From positions 91,725 through 155,724 of the forward strand of contig JACCGJ010001611.1 of assembly GCA_013407085.1 (NCBI GenBank): a stretch of 64,000 nucleotides of DNA. Reading direction: 5' to 3'. This stretch comes from Atriophallophorus winterbourni. Taxonomy: Eukaryota; Platyhelminthes; Trematoda; Plagiorchiida; Microphallidae. Of the stretch, positions 1 through 10,499 are shown piece by piece. Numbering within the stretch: the stretch's first letter is position 1; each line of letters opens with the position of its first letter. The notes under the pieces are model-generated. The model ran no database searches and was not told the DNA's origin. It worked only from the letters and a program-made list of their open reading frames with translations. The position numbers and the translations under genes are program-made.

Positions 1-11
1 CCAAAATTTAC

Positions 12-93
12 CACGTCGAAGTACTGGAACATCCGAATTAGAAAATAGCGATTTTGCGCGCAAGTAATCATTCAGCACAAGGTTGTAATCGCC
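12..93 (-). CDS. EXOC2: EXOC2 exon 7, last exon in window
   Basis: Acceptor TTCTTCCCAG, donor GTAAAT at positions 11-10. It encodes GDYNLVLNDYLRAKSLFSNS, matching vertebrate GDYDVVINDYEKAKSLF. It leaves one base for the next exon, which lies outside the window. Confidence 0.92.
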
Positions 94-3000
94 CTGGGAA
101 GAATTAAAAAATACGACAAGTTGTTACTCACAAGTAGCACATCACTTTAAATAATAGCTGCGCGAAACAGCTGGTTTGAAAAACGAAACGGATATAACAG
201 CACTACCCGTCTAGCGGTGAATAACAACTTGCTGATGCAATCACAATTCATTAGGCAACACAATTATTTGTTGGACTTAAAGATTACAATATAGTAGTAT
301 TCAAAAGCAGGAAAATTCAACCAAACGACTTCATACCAAAAATGAATATCGACAGTATGAAAGCACTAGCCTGATCCAGGCAAAGTGCCGCACAGTCAGA
401 GACTGCACGTGGGCTAAGATACTGTCAGGTTGCCCAGGCCTAGACAGATATGAGGGGGAGATAGAAATGATAGTGAGACTCAAGCGTGTTTAAGCATGCA
501 GCTCACTATCGTTGGCCAATCAATTTAGCACGATGTTGTCCGCACAGGACAGAAATGCTGCACGATTGCACATCCGTGCAATATCGACAGTTACCAAAAC
601 AAGTTAACAATTGAAAACTAACTGTTGATGCAATTAAAATGATGAGAAAATAAAAACGCGGATAGATTACTAATGTTTTCTTTTGCTTGCGTTTAAAGCA
701 CTTGCACACTACAGCCGGTTTCTTGCTGTTTGCCGTCATCCGGTGGAGACAGTTAGATTTATTGAAGCTTGAAACAGTGGTAAAGTGGTAAACAAAGCTA
801 TGATTCAAAACCACAGTTAAATAGGTTTCGTATGACGAACCACGATGTTCAAATAAAGAAAAACAGCGTTATTCTCGGTCGAGGGCTCAAAATTTTGAAC
901 AAGGATGCAAAAATTAATTTGCAACATATGCCAAAAAATTACAATTTTGCTGCATACGATTTCATTTTAAAATAAAAATTCCTTCTAGGAAAATTGTTTG
1001 ACAACATCAGAAAATAATTGCAAGTTGGCAAATACCGAGAGGAAATTATCATGAATCTAACGAGGGAACAAGAGGTTAGCGGATGCTGCTAAATGGAGAT
1101 GAAAACGTTCAACCTAACGTACCACATTGCGGGCGAGCATCCGTTTTCGTTTCAGTTACATAAATTAAAAACAATATAAAACCAAACGCCAGAGTATGAT
1201 GATGATGATGAAAGCACAAGCCTGGTCCAGGCAGTGCCGCAAAGTCAGAGACCGCACATGGGCTAAGATATTGTCACGTCGCTCAGGCCTAGACAAATAT
1301 GCCAAAGAAAATAGAAACGGTAGTGAGAGTACAGCGTGTTTCAGCATGCAGCTCACCACCAGTAGCCAATCAATTCAGCACGGTGATAGCCGCGCAGCAC
1401 AGTCAGAGTAGCTGCGATTGTACAACGTATCAGCATCGCGAATAGTGCAACAGTTCCAAATACAAGAGAAACCAGATAATAAAGCTAACAGATAGCAATT
1501 CACCTTTGCGATATTTGTTCGTATGGAGTGTGGCAAATTGAACAAAAATTGATAACGTTGCATGACTCCAATTGCGTTTCGAGTGGATTCGACGCGATCT
1601 TTCCGTTTCAATATGCCCTCGAACAGCTGATGACCGAGATTGCGCGATTCTAGGACGAGTGAGAAACAAGAATACACAGTCACAAACGGTAAACCACCAG
1701 ATGCACCTTAAACGATTATCAACAGTAACCGAATGCAAAACGCCCCCTGTATATTGATGCGTTTTCGTTCAAATCTCTCGCACTTACAGTTAACTACCGG
1801 TTAGATAGGTTGGCAATCAAGCAGTAATCATATATTGCATGGCTACACCGTGTTAAATTGATTTGTCAACGAGCTGCAGTTGCAGTTTCCTCGTCAGTAA
1901 CTCTTGCATTTATGTCTCCGCACGGATGTGCAGTACTTCAGTGCTGTGCAGCCAACACCATGCTAAATTGATTGGCCATCGGTGGTGAGCTGCATGCTGA
2001 AACACTGAAGTCTAAAAGGGCATTTCTATTCCTATTTTCTTTCTCATATCTGTCTAGGCCTGGGAAACCCGACCGTATCTTAGCCCACGTGCAGTCCCTG
2101 ACTGTATGTATGTATGAAAGCACAAGCCTGATCCAGGCAAAGTGCCGCACAGTCAGAGACCGCATGTGGGCTAAGATACTGTCAGGTTGCCCAGGCCTAG
2201 ACAGATATGAGGGGGTAAATGAAAATAGAAATGGTAGTGAGACTCCAGCGCGTTTCAGCATGCAGCTCACTACCGTTCGCCAATCAATTTAGCACGGTGT
2301 TAGCCGTACAGCACAGAAATGCTGCACGGTTGCACATCCGTGCGGCACTTTGTCTGGATCAGGCTTGTAATTTGATGGTATACCACAATAGATACTAGGT
2401 GATGAAGGCATACACACGGACACCGGTAATGAAGTATAAGTACTTCTGAGCGTTTCAGCGCTTGACCAGAAATCACTCTGTGATCCTGTTGTTGGACATC
2501 GTAGTTCATTGCATGAATTCTGTTCGAGAGTCGTTTTAAAGCCAAACCTTGTCCCTTATTGTTTTATGATTGTACAATACTAGTCATGGTTGTATGTAAA
2601 CAGTAATGCTGAGCTCTCTCACACACACACACACAACGCAAACAATAGCTAGATTGCTCAAACAAAGATTTGATAGACAGAACCCATCCATAGCACAAGG
2701 CAGAGGCAAGAAAACTGTTGTAAACCATATTGCGGAAGAAACGGGAATGCACAATGAACTCACCGGACAAGGCCGCTTCGACTGGAAGTTCATAATGACT
2801 TGATTTGTCAACACTCTTTTCCGAGATCAGTTTCACTCGTAGCGCTAAACAAGAAAAACAGCCATCGAATCATGGTGGCATTCGTCAATACAAACAAATA
2901 GAATTCGTAGTATGGTATGAAAGCACAAGCCTGGTTCAGGCGAAGTGCCGCACAGTCAGAGACTGCATGTGAGCTAAGATACGGTCAGGTTGCCCAGGCT

Positions 3001-6000
3001 TAGACAGATATGACTAAAGAAATGGAAATGGTAGTCTGACTCCATCGTGTTTTAGCCCGCAGCTCACTACCGTTGGCCAATCAATCTAGCACAGAAACGC
3101 TGCATGATAGCACATCCGTACTTCGTTTGTACGTAAGAAATCACAAGCTAGAATATGGAAGATGGCGAGTAATTGGAAAAAACGGCATATTGATAAGAAT
3201 CTAGCACGTCTCTCATGATGAAGCAGGAGGTTCAAGCAACAATGACAGCGAGTTTAGCAAGGACGAGTGCGTGGAGCAACATAGTGCACTATGGTACCTT
3301 GCACAAATTATAGTCGATTACAACGCACAACAAAACTGGATATGTTAGAGAGGTTCTGGCAAGTGTGAGGTGTTGCGATTGGCGAGTCAGTACGTTACGA
3401 AAAAATAACCACCACATTAAATTGAACTAAAAAGCAAGGAGATAATTTCCCGGGGTTAATGTGTGTGTGTGTAAAACCTTCAAAACTCACATTCCATTCC
3501 GGACAAACAGCGGAAAATCAATACCAAGTTGGTCCGTATCACATTGACTGGTTCACTTGGACCATCCGATCGAAGACTTTTACGGAAGTTGTTGTAGGTC
3601 ACTGTCAAATCATTCGAACTGAAAAAGAAAAACACGTCAGTCCGCATGCAGGAAAGCTGGAAAATTCTAATTACTCGCCTACATAAGAAGCGCATTTTGG
3701 ATGCTCTACTACGATTAACAACAGGAAACGTGGAGATTGAAAGAAAGCAGCAAAATGCAGGTCTCAAACTACGAGCTGGCAAAAAAAACGCGCAAACATG
3801 AAACAAGTGAACTTGAGGTGCAGTCAAAAAGCTACGTGGGGGAATTATGATTGAGTGTGTAGGAAATCACAATTTCACAGCCAAATAAAGTGTGACAATG
3901 TCAGACGTATGTTGAGTGAGTTCCTTTCAGGATACCCAGAAATGTAACAAAGAGATAATGACAGTAAGACTAAGGCGTGTTCCCACACGTAGCGCACTAC
4001 TCACGGATATGCGATCTTGCAGCACTGCTTACACCGTGTTAAATTTATTTGCCACCGGTAGTGAGCTGCATGTGGAGTCTCCCTGCTACTTCTATTTCAA
4101 TGTTTCTCATATCTAAGCATGAACAACCTGATAGTATCTGAGCCCACGTACAGTCTATGACTGTGCGGCAATTTGATTAGATCAGGCTTGTGCTTTCGTA
4201 CATACATCAACAATAATCGAATTAGCAAGGTTTACAATAAAAACGGGGTTTCGAGGTTTGAGTTGTAAAACTTGAACGACAACAACGTTAGCAACCACAA
4301 ACCGATTTCACGATTAGCAATTCTTTAAGGCCTTAAAGTGGGTAAACGGTCTATGGCAGCATACATTGTTCGATGTTGACCATGGATGTTCAGTTCAAAC
4401 ACACGAAGATTTAATACCCCTATCCAACGGGTTTCATAATCACGCAGTCTGATTCGAGATAAATCCCACAGCGATGTGACATACCAGGTGGATCAACGGC
4501 ATTTGACCGGTGGGATCGTCGTTCAGCAGCAAAAGCAAAACAATTTCTCCCGGCCTGAAAATGACGCTTTGAGTTAGTTCTTCAGAGTAAGCGGCCGCTA
4601 GTTCCTGAGCGTGCTAATACAGTGCTGATTGGAAGATTGACGGAATAACTCGCTGCTAGAATATCTGATTTACTTTAACGGAAGCCTTTGTTGTAAAGAG
4701 TTAAGTGACATGAAAAGATTTTAAATTTAAGAAAGCGCAGCTTTAAACGGCGCTGTTCATTGAACGGTGACGGGGGCGTGTTTAGTTTAACCACATACAG
4801 CACGTGACGAAAGCAAACAAAGTACAAAAATTGAATCGGGGCGAAAACAAGCACAACGCATCGTTTAAGGCTATCAACAATGATGCGCACATGGCAAAAC
4901 GATGGAAGATAGAACTTCAAACAATTGAGTCAAACCCTTTCGGAAATAACACTACGCTTTCATCATTAAGAATGAAGTGCAGTATAAGGAAATAAATACA
5001 GCCGATAGAAAAAGTCGACGACAGAGTTTGTGTTTGCTGTGCACATCAAGTGTGGACAATCCCAGCTTGTAACTGAAAATAAAAAAACAGTTGTCAAAAC
5101 ACTAGGCTTTGAGATAAGGGCTTAGTAAGAGACGCAACTCTACCGTCCTTAGTTGCGGAACATAAAGGGTGCGTTTGCTGCAATGCGGAAGAAACATTGC
5201 GACTATAACAGAAACGAAAACGCAACGACCGCTCTTGTGGAGTAAAATTGCCAAAACACACGAAACTGTTGTTAGTGGCATTCCATTTGGCAGCAGAGAA
5301 GTACTGCACACTTGCACATCCGTGCAACAATAAATAAACGCCTTCGGATGGTACTCACCCACAATTTTTGTAAAATTTCAGTAAAAAGAGCATCGGATCG
5401 AAATCTTTCTCCGTGAGTTGCACCGAGCCGGAAACTATGAAGACAAGAAATTTAAATTATGAGTAACTCAATAAGAGCAAGCACACCAATCGTGATCTAT
5501 CATAAAACAGAGAAATTAACGCTATGGGTAATATTAAATCAAGTACAATTTCGGAATCAAAAAATGTGAGCTCAGGTAACGCACGTAGTTACTTGACAAC
5601 AATGATAAATATTTTAATAGTTTACCTGGGTAGATAGTACTTAATTCCGTGTCCGAGATCGGTATACTAATACGGGATCTTTCAGACATTGGTAGCCCAG
5701 TTGATGGATCGAGTTCTCCACCAACCGTGCCTGCGCCAGCTGATGCACCAATACCTTCTCTACCGGTTTCGTGGGCATGTTCAAATATCGCTGGGCAATG
5801 CCGACGCTCGTCTGCAGGCCAATAGTGAACGGATGTTTGCGCACCTATATTGGATAAAATGCAAACATTTAAGTAAATGACGATGGAATATTAGTAGACA
5901 TTACTTGTCTATTTAAAAGCAACAATAAAGGATGGCGTGTTTTATAGGATCTGGTTTTACAGACCATTGAAGATACAATGGCATGATGTGAAAGCACAAG

Positions 6001-6435
6001 CCTGATTCAGGCAAAGTGCCGCACAGTCACAGACTGCATGTGGGCTGAGAAACCGTCAGGTTGAAGATACAATAGTACAAATGGCACACCGAAACAACAA
6101 TCTATCAGGACTTACCGACACTACGCTTAACCGTTTGACGATAGCTCACCGACGCAGTACCGAATTTATCACCATTAGTCACCACCACAATATCTAATTC
6201 ACCCTCTCCCAAAGGTGTAATAGCAGAGATGTGCTTAGGGGAAAACCATTGTGCAGTAGGACCAACATCGATTTGATTGATGAATACATGTGTTAAATCA
6301 CTGGCAGTTTGCCCGAAATTTTCACCGCGAATGGTAAGCTTGATGCCAGGAGTTCCTTCATTTGGCGAAATACCAGTGACGTGAGGAGGAAGGCCACTGC
6401 CTTTTGGCATTGATATAGTCGAAAATTTTCGTGTG
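12..6435 (-). CDS. EXOC2: EXOC2/Sec5 exocyst subunit, N-terminal third (7 coding exons, continues past window start)
   Basis: Sec5 is a subunit of the octameric exocyst, which tethers secretory vesicles to the plasma membrane; its N-terminal IPT/TIG domain binds active Ral GTPases. Coding exons read on the minus strand are 6410-6116, 5844-5626, 5434-5359, 3618-3491, 2844-2764, 1649-1504 and 93-12. Their lengths (295, 219, 76, 128, 81, 146, 82) join in one open frame of 342 codons and every junction has GT and AG. Recognisable blocks are VTGISPNEG with TIRGEN (TIG domain, residues about 8-92), STIYPG, VESTRNAIGVMQRY, FLFNLP and GDYNLVLNDYLRAKSLF, in the same order as in vertebrate EXOC2. The start is set by homology: MPKGSGLPPHVTGISPNEG matches the vertebrate N terminus. 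The 5' UTR is spliced: an acceptor lies just upstream of the ATG. The rest of the gene lies left of the window. Identity is confident; exact splice sites are read by eye. Confidence 0.93.
355..576 (-). repeat. Rep-A copy (SINE-like)
   Basis: Near full-length copy in EXOC2 intron 6, running from the ATGAAAGCAC end through CAGGCCTAGACAGATATGA to GCACATCCGTGC. The strand given puts the short tandem tail at the 3' end, as for all Rep-A entries. Confidence 0.85.
1194..1410 (-). repeat. Rep-A copy with ATG-type tail
   Basis: The tail is (GAT)n rather than CATA. It lies 95 bases downstream of EXOC2 exon 6, inside the intron. Confidence 0.85.
1504..1649 (-). CDS. EXOC2: EXOC2 exon 6, highly conserved helical segment
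   Basis: Acceptor CGTCCTAG, donor GTGAAT. It encodes SRNLGHQLFEGILKRKDR and then VESTRNAIGVMQRYQFLFNL, nearly superimposable on vertebrate [21 protein letters not shown]. This exon is the strongest single proof of identity after the TIG domain. Confidence 0.95.
1920..2380 (+). repeat. Rep-A plus-strand copy interrupted by a second Rep-A
   Basis: A plus-strand copy runs 1920-2104 and stops inside the CTGACTG/TGCGGCAC motif. It resumes at about 2341 (GCGGCACTTTGTCTGGATCA). The interval is an opposite-strand Rep-A. Confidence 0.8.
2105..2340 (-). repeat. Rep-A copy nested in another Rep-A
   Basis: Full-length minus-strand copy with a TGTATGTATG tail, inserted in the 3' third of the plus-strand copy. 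Confidence 0.8.
2618..2636. repeat. CA microsatellite
   Basis: Short (CA)n run in EXOC2 intron 5. A second short run, (GT)n, lies at about 3458-3472. Confidence 0.9.
2764..2844 (-). CDS. EXOC2: EXOC2 exon 5 (81 bases)
   Basis: Acceptor CTTGTTTAG, donor GTGAGT. It encodes 26 whole codons, LRVKLISEKS through PVEAALS. Its phases are the ones needed: joining exon 4 directly to exon 6 would create a TAA stop, while inserting this exon restores GAA at the junction. Confidence 0.85.
2913..3120 (-). repeat. Rep-A copy
   Basis: Copy with GGTATG tail and an internal gap near the CAGCACAG segment, between EXOC2 exons 4 and 5. Confidence 0.8.
3491..3618 (-). CDS. EXOC2: EXOC2 exon 4 (128 bases)
   Basis: A polypyrimidine tract with TTTTTCAG precedes it and GTGAGT follows. 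It encodes SNDLTVTYNNFRKSLRS and then VNVIRTNLVLIFR, which line up with the vertebrate LKMAVTNLKR and YVKGGLSTFF blocks. Confidence 0.87.
3998..4206 (+). repeat. Rep-A copy, diverged
   Basis: Recognised by CACGGATATGCGATCTTGC, GGTAGTGAGCTGCATG and the tail TCGTACATACATC. It lies in EXOC2 intron 3. Confidence 0.75.
5359..5434 (-). CDS. EXOC2: EXOC2 exon 3 (76 bases)
   Basis: Acceptor TTCATAG, donor GTGAGT. It encodes about 25 residues including EKDFDPMLFLLKFYKN, aligning with the vertebrate SENFSAAWYLIENH block. Entry and exit phases fit exons 2 and 4. Confidence 0.85.
5626..5844 (-). CDS. EXOC2: EXOC2 exon 2, linker after TIG domain
   Basis: Acceptor ATATAG and donor GTAAAC bound 219 bases. 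The correct frame enters with two bases and ends in TELSTIYPG, corresponding to the vertebrate DLEMLFPG segment. A longer frame is open across most of the same exon but runs into a stop and does not connect to the neighbours. The middle is Gly/Ala-rich and looks lineage-specific. Confidence 0.85.
5982..6065 (-). repeat. Rep-A 3' fragment
   Basis: 84-base truncated copy in EXOC2 intron 1, ending in GTCAGGTTGAAGATACAAT. GAAGATACAAT also occurs immediately to its left (5968-5978), so this is a probable target-site duplication around a 5'-truncated insertion. Confidence 0.75.
6116..6435 (-). CDS. EXOC2: EXOC2 exon with start codon: IPT/TIG Ral-binding domain
   Basis: Acceptor TTTTCAG ends at 6436; 25 bases of 5' UTR precede the ATG at 6410. 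The donor GTAAGT begins at 6115. It encodes 98 codons plus one base, the complete immunoglobulin-like TIG domain. Thr12 and Arg28 occupy the positions of human Sec5 Thr11 and Arg27, residues reported as Ral contacts, so Ral binding is probably conserved. Confidence 0.95.
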
Positions 6436-7089
6436 CTGAAAACAGTTTAAATCAGAGTAGAAGAGTGAAACACATGTAGCAGGTTAACGCAAAAAATGAT
6501 GGCAAAACATACGACGAAGTGATAAACTCATAACTTCTATGTTGTCGGGGATAAATGATTTCAAAAAAAAACATTTGGAATGAAGCAATCAAATGATACA
6601 ATAGAATATTGCACCAGAAATTGCGTATATAATTATTTTTTCGTTACGTTACACAACTAACCGCGTTCGAGAAAAGATGACGCGACCTCCTACTAACTCG
6701 CCACCTAGAATTCATCGCATCATAACGAAAAGGTCACAAGCAGTAGCCGACTACTTTAGCGAACCACTCGCTTTGTATTTTCAGTGCTCATTAGTTACGT
6801 GGGAAGTGCCAGATGGCGGAAAGAATAAATTATTGCTGCTACAATTAAAGGAAAACCTAGTAACTCATGAAATTACCGGTCATATCACTTCTGATATTAC
6901 CTGAAATAATTGAATTAATGATCACAGTTAATGTTCACAGAAAAGTTCGGACCTCGTTGCAGGCGACCAACATATTACTTTTAGGTAGTAAAGATCATAC
7001 ATCGTACAGAGACTGAGCTAAGAGACGCGTTCCAATCTCTTTGAAAGTATGATTATATATTTTACACAATCATTTAAAAAGGACAAAGT
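6436..7089. other. Stretch upstream of EXOC2 start exon, no gene seen
   Basis: AT-rich. A non-coding 5' exon of EXOC2 must lie at or beyond here because the start exon has an upstream acceptor. A CAG/GTAATATC donor-like site on the minus strand near 6900 is a candidate only. No conserved coding frame is visible. Confidence 0.4.
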
Positions 7090-7480
7090 GCCACCCTTTG
7101 GGTGTGGGCGTGATACTACCCGGTTGCCCAGGCCGAAGTAGAGGAGTTGATCTTGAGGACTCCCACCTAAAGCCTTTGGCCCGAAAGCCTAACCCGCAAG
7201 GCAGCGGAGCGAGATTAAGGATCGCACCTATCGGGGCCGGATACTGTAGGTACAGTTCACAAGCCATTCGCGAGGTAGAGGCCAAGCAGGGACTCCCGAC
7301 ATCATCCCAACCAGTCGAGCCGGTGATCCTTGTGGATTCATACGCCTCTTCTGGTATACAATGTCCGCGAGGGACAAGGAGACTGTGTTTGTCTGGCTTC
7401 TCACCATTGACCAACCTGGTATGAGTAGCTCTGAAGATGCCACGAAGACATCACCCAGTATATCTCAAGGATCATCGAGG
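7090..7480 (-). repeat. Diverged Rep-B / RTE leader-like block
   Basis: GC-rich block. ATACTACCCGGTTGCC, GGCCGAAGTAG and CCCGCAAGGCAGCGGAG match the antisense of the RTE leader near 25740-25830. Downstream sequence diverges, suggesting a different subfamily. Open frames on both strands here are leader sequence, not genes. Confidence 0.6.
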
Positions 7481-7555
7481 GCACGCAATCCGCTGCACCA
7501 CTGGCTTTGAAATGATAAGTAATTGCTCTGATTTTCAAAAAAGGAAAGGCGCGAT

Positions 7556-7658
7556 TACTGTGACAATCTTAGCCCACGTAACAGATCTTGACTGTGTGGC
7601 ACTTTTGCCTGGATCAGGTTTGTGCTTTCATACCATACTTGGACATCAATTCGGGTAT
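7556..7658 (+). repeat. Rep-A 3' fragment
   Basis: Contains CTTAGCCCACG, TGCCTGGATCAGG and TGTGCTTTCATACCATAC. Confidence 0.8.
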
Positions 7659-7919
7659 CTCCTCATTTCAGCGGATCCTAAAATAATGTCCTCCATCTTG
7701 CTTCATCGGTTGAGTGACAAACAGGAAGAGAAAATCCGTGAGGAACTTACTAAGTTGTGTACCTGTCGATGATGTATAGATCAAATCTACACAATCCGTG
7801 AATTTCGGAAGTGATGCCAAGCGTTTTATAGACATCTTAAAAGTATTATATTGAAAACCTTTATCAGGGTACGAGTGGCGTCTTTCACGGTAGAAAAAAC
7901 GTTGAACTGGCTTGTTATG

Positions 7920-8345
7920 GATATCTTGTGTGCGACTATCTCCTCCCGGAGGATGAGTCGGCTTCAATTAAGATTCTTGGGGAATTTGGGTACACAGCGG
8001 CGTCCCCATAACCACTCGTCGTTTGTTGGAGTCAACATCTCCAAACCTTTGTACAACCAAGTGCAAGGCAGCAGAGAGTTGTCGGAAAGAGGTGCAGTAC
8101 ACCAACTGACCACCGCATTTTTTAATCAGGGTTTTCTTCCGAAGCCTTTCCCGCGATAGTGGTATCCCGCAAAGCAGCGGAGGTTCAAAATCAGGGATTT
8201 CCTTCCCCTAGATGGACTGCCTTCCCGGGCTAGCGAGCTCCATCTGCCCGGAGCAAACTGGTTTTCAGACGCCAGTCACTCGATCTCGCCCTTTCTCTTG
8301 TTAGTAGAAGCAGTTTCCACGGGCTCGGGGAGCCACTCGTGTTGT
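7920..8345 (-). repeat. Rep-B copy
   Basis: Closely resembles 54912-55290 in the same orientation and 44287-44840 in the opposite one. Marker motifs are GGATGAGTCGGCTTCA, CTCCATCTGCCCGGAGC and AACTGGTTTTCAG. Confidence 0.8.
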
Positions 8346-9239
8346 AAGATTAACAGTCGAAGAAAATAGTATCTCTCGAAAGTCGAACCGTGCCGGTTAG
8401 AAAACAAAAATGTTTTTCCTCCTCCAGTTAAAAATATGCTGTTCATCAAGTTCCGACTTCCAAGTCTACTTTCGCGTCGTTAGTCGCGGGAATCTCATCG
8501 GTAACTGAAAAACCAATGAATGTTTGCTAGTCTTCAAATGAATCCACAAAAGTGGTATCTTCAACTCGAAAGCCTGCTCCTTTAAACCCGATGTTAAATG
8601 TTATTTTGCCCGATGTTCCCTCCCAGTGTTTCAAGCCTCGCTTAACGGGAGATTCACAACAATGAAAACATATGTGAACTCATTAAAATCAGTGCGAATC
8701 CCGTGAGTAAGACACGCCTTTCGCGGTCTCCGAAATCGCTTCATATTGGTGAACCAAATATTTTACGAGCAACACAGCAGTCACTTGAGGCAATTGAATC
8801 TATATCCGTTCACTTACTGAATACCGATGTATAATACATTCGCATCTTTCTTGACGTACCTTAGACAGAACGTCAAGCAAAGAAAAACCCAAATCACGAT
8901 TGGAAGTTAAAAAACGACAAACGCAGCATCTTTAATCACGGTATCCTCGAGCTTAAAGATTTAGATGGCAAGAAAAACTGCATCCACGACTGTGAGCAAT
9001 GGCGTTTCGTTCAACAACAAATCAGCCTATCTGATACGATTACTGTCTCGTTGAAACGCTTATCGCAATCCCCGAAGTATCACGGAACTGACCCGCGTAT
9101 TGTCAAAGTTACATTCCCAAGGCTTCAAACTCTTGGTTTCTGAACTGACGAAATGTGCTATCTGAGATTCGTATTCGCTCTGCCTTGGATAAACTCTATG
9201 GCAATAGTTCAGTACATCTCTATAAACATCAACAGCCCG
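8346..9239. other. Intergenic stretch, probably ancient CR1 sequence
   Basis: No host gene seen. Its position directly upstream of recognisable reverse-transcriptase remnants suggests eroded endonuclease/RT sequence, but no motif is secure. Confidence 0.35.
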
Positions 9240-10360
9240 CTGTAAACAAATGAAAATTTCCTTTTCCTCAGAAGTTTTTCAGGTGAATTGTGGCCATCTT
9301 CTAGGCTCCGTTCTTAGACTGCGACTTTTTCTTATTTTCACAAACGACATCAGCCAGGTAATACATTTTTTCTATTTGCTGATTATATCAAAATTTGGAG
9401 ATCAAAATCATCACAGGATGACCAGCAAGCCTTACAGATGGACTTAGATGCGTTATTAAAAAATGATCTACCATTTAGTGCATCGAAATGCCACATTTTA
9501 CTCTGCGGCAAGTCTGCGCGCATACTTTTGTTCTCGGGGATGAGCAGCTCTAATCGATCAGCTGCGAAAAAGACGTGGGTGTTTTGACGCGTTTTGATTT
9601 GCGATGATTTGCTCAAACACTTCTTGCAGCCATTATAGCTAATCAAAATGTTGGCCTGCTTCGGCAGATTTTCAACTCGTTTGATATTACAACCTCCATG
9701 CTTCATGTATATGCTCGCCCACATCTAGAGTATGCAGTTCAAGCATGGTCGCCTTGGCATCGTAAGGACATTAGTCTTCTAGAATCACCACAACATAGAG
9801 CCGCAAATCTTGTGAAGGTCTAAAATTCCTATGCTACAAGTATCGACTGCGTACCTACAACTTATTCTCATTCTAGCTTGCCGAATCCTGACGAAACCAC
9901 CTCATCATTGCAAATCAATATTGCCGTTGTCTCACTCAAATCAAAACCGTGGTCACCGCCTCAAAATTCCGCATCAACAGATTATATTGGATTGCTGCCG
10001 TTACTTTTCCTTTCCAATTTGTAATCTCTGGAATTCTTTATCTACCGAAATCGTAGACGCACCATTTCACCCTGCTTTTAAGCATTATCTCGCTACTCAC
10101 ATTTTCTCAACTTCTCATGATTAAAAATTTTCCATTCTTTCTCTATTTTACAATTTTTTAGGCTTTACCGGAGGACGTAGTGGGTCGTAATGCGTTAGCG
10201 CGGGTTCTACCTATCCAAAAGCCACGGTGATGGTGAAGTCCATAAATGGTCTTCTAGCCAGTTATCTTCGAATCACTGTACACAATATCCCGCGGTTATC
10301 TTCAAGCTTGTAAGCTTTTTTTACTGCAATAAACTATTGTTTTATTGCTTTTGGAAGAAG
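9240..10360 (+). mobile_element. Decayed CR1-like non-LTR element, copy 1
   Basis: Reverse-transcriptase remnants in shifting frames: a GHLLGSVLRLRLFLIFTND stretch corresponds to the usual QGSVLGPLLFLIFINDL block (9285-9350). Fragments of the thumb and C-terminal region continue to about 10130 with many stops. Sequence just after 10365 resembles the 3' end of copy 2 near 12420 (shared GTGGTGTTCCTCTAC), so this copy and copy 2 share a 3' UTR and belong to one family. Not functional. Confidence 0.7.
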
Positions 10361-10499
10361 TAGACGATGGGACTTAAAGCCCTGAGTGATGTAGTGGTGT
10401 TCCTCTACATTCAGAACTTACCTTGTCAGCAAAGGTCCACTATGATTATTGTTGTGATCCAGATCCCTCCGAATGCCTATCGTCAGAGTCTCCCAACGA

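Noticed and set aside
1196..2292. Short frames such as those rich in AKCRTVRD and GCPGLDRY on both strands throughout the window
   Set aside because: These are translations of Rep-A. The same peptide recurs at many loci with stops, and no conserved frame is maintained.
4485..4554. Candidate extra EXOC2 exon with AG and GT bounds encoding a PGEIVLLLLLNDDPTGQ-like peptide
   Set aside because: Its 70-base length would break the frame between exons 3 and 4, which join perfectly without it, and vertebrate Sec5 has no equivalent.
5641..5844. 67-codon frame starting at 5844 over EXOC2 exon 2
   Set aside because: It is the wrong frame. The exon is coding in the frame ending TELSTIYPG, which joins both neighbours; the longer frame ends in a stop.
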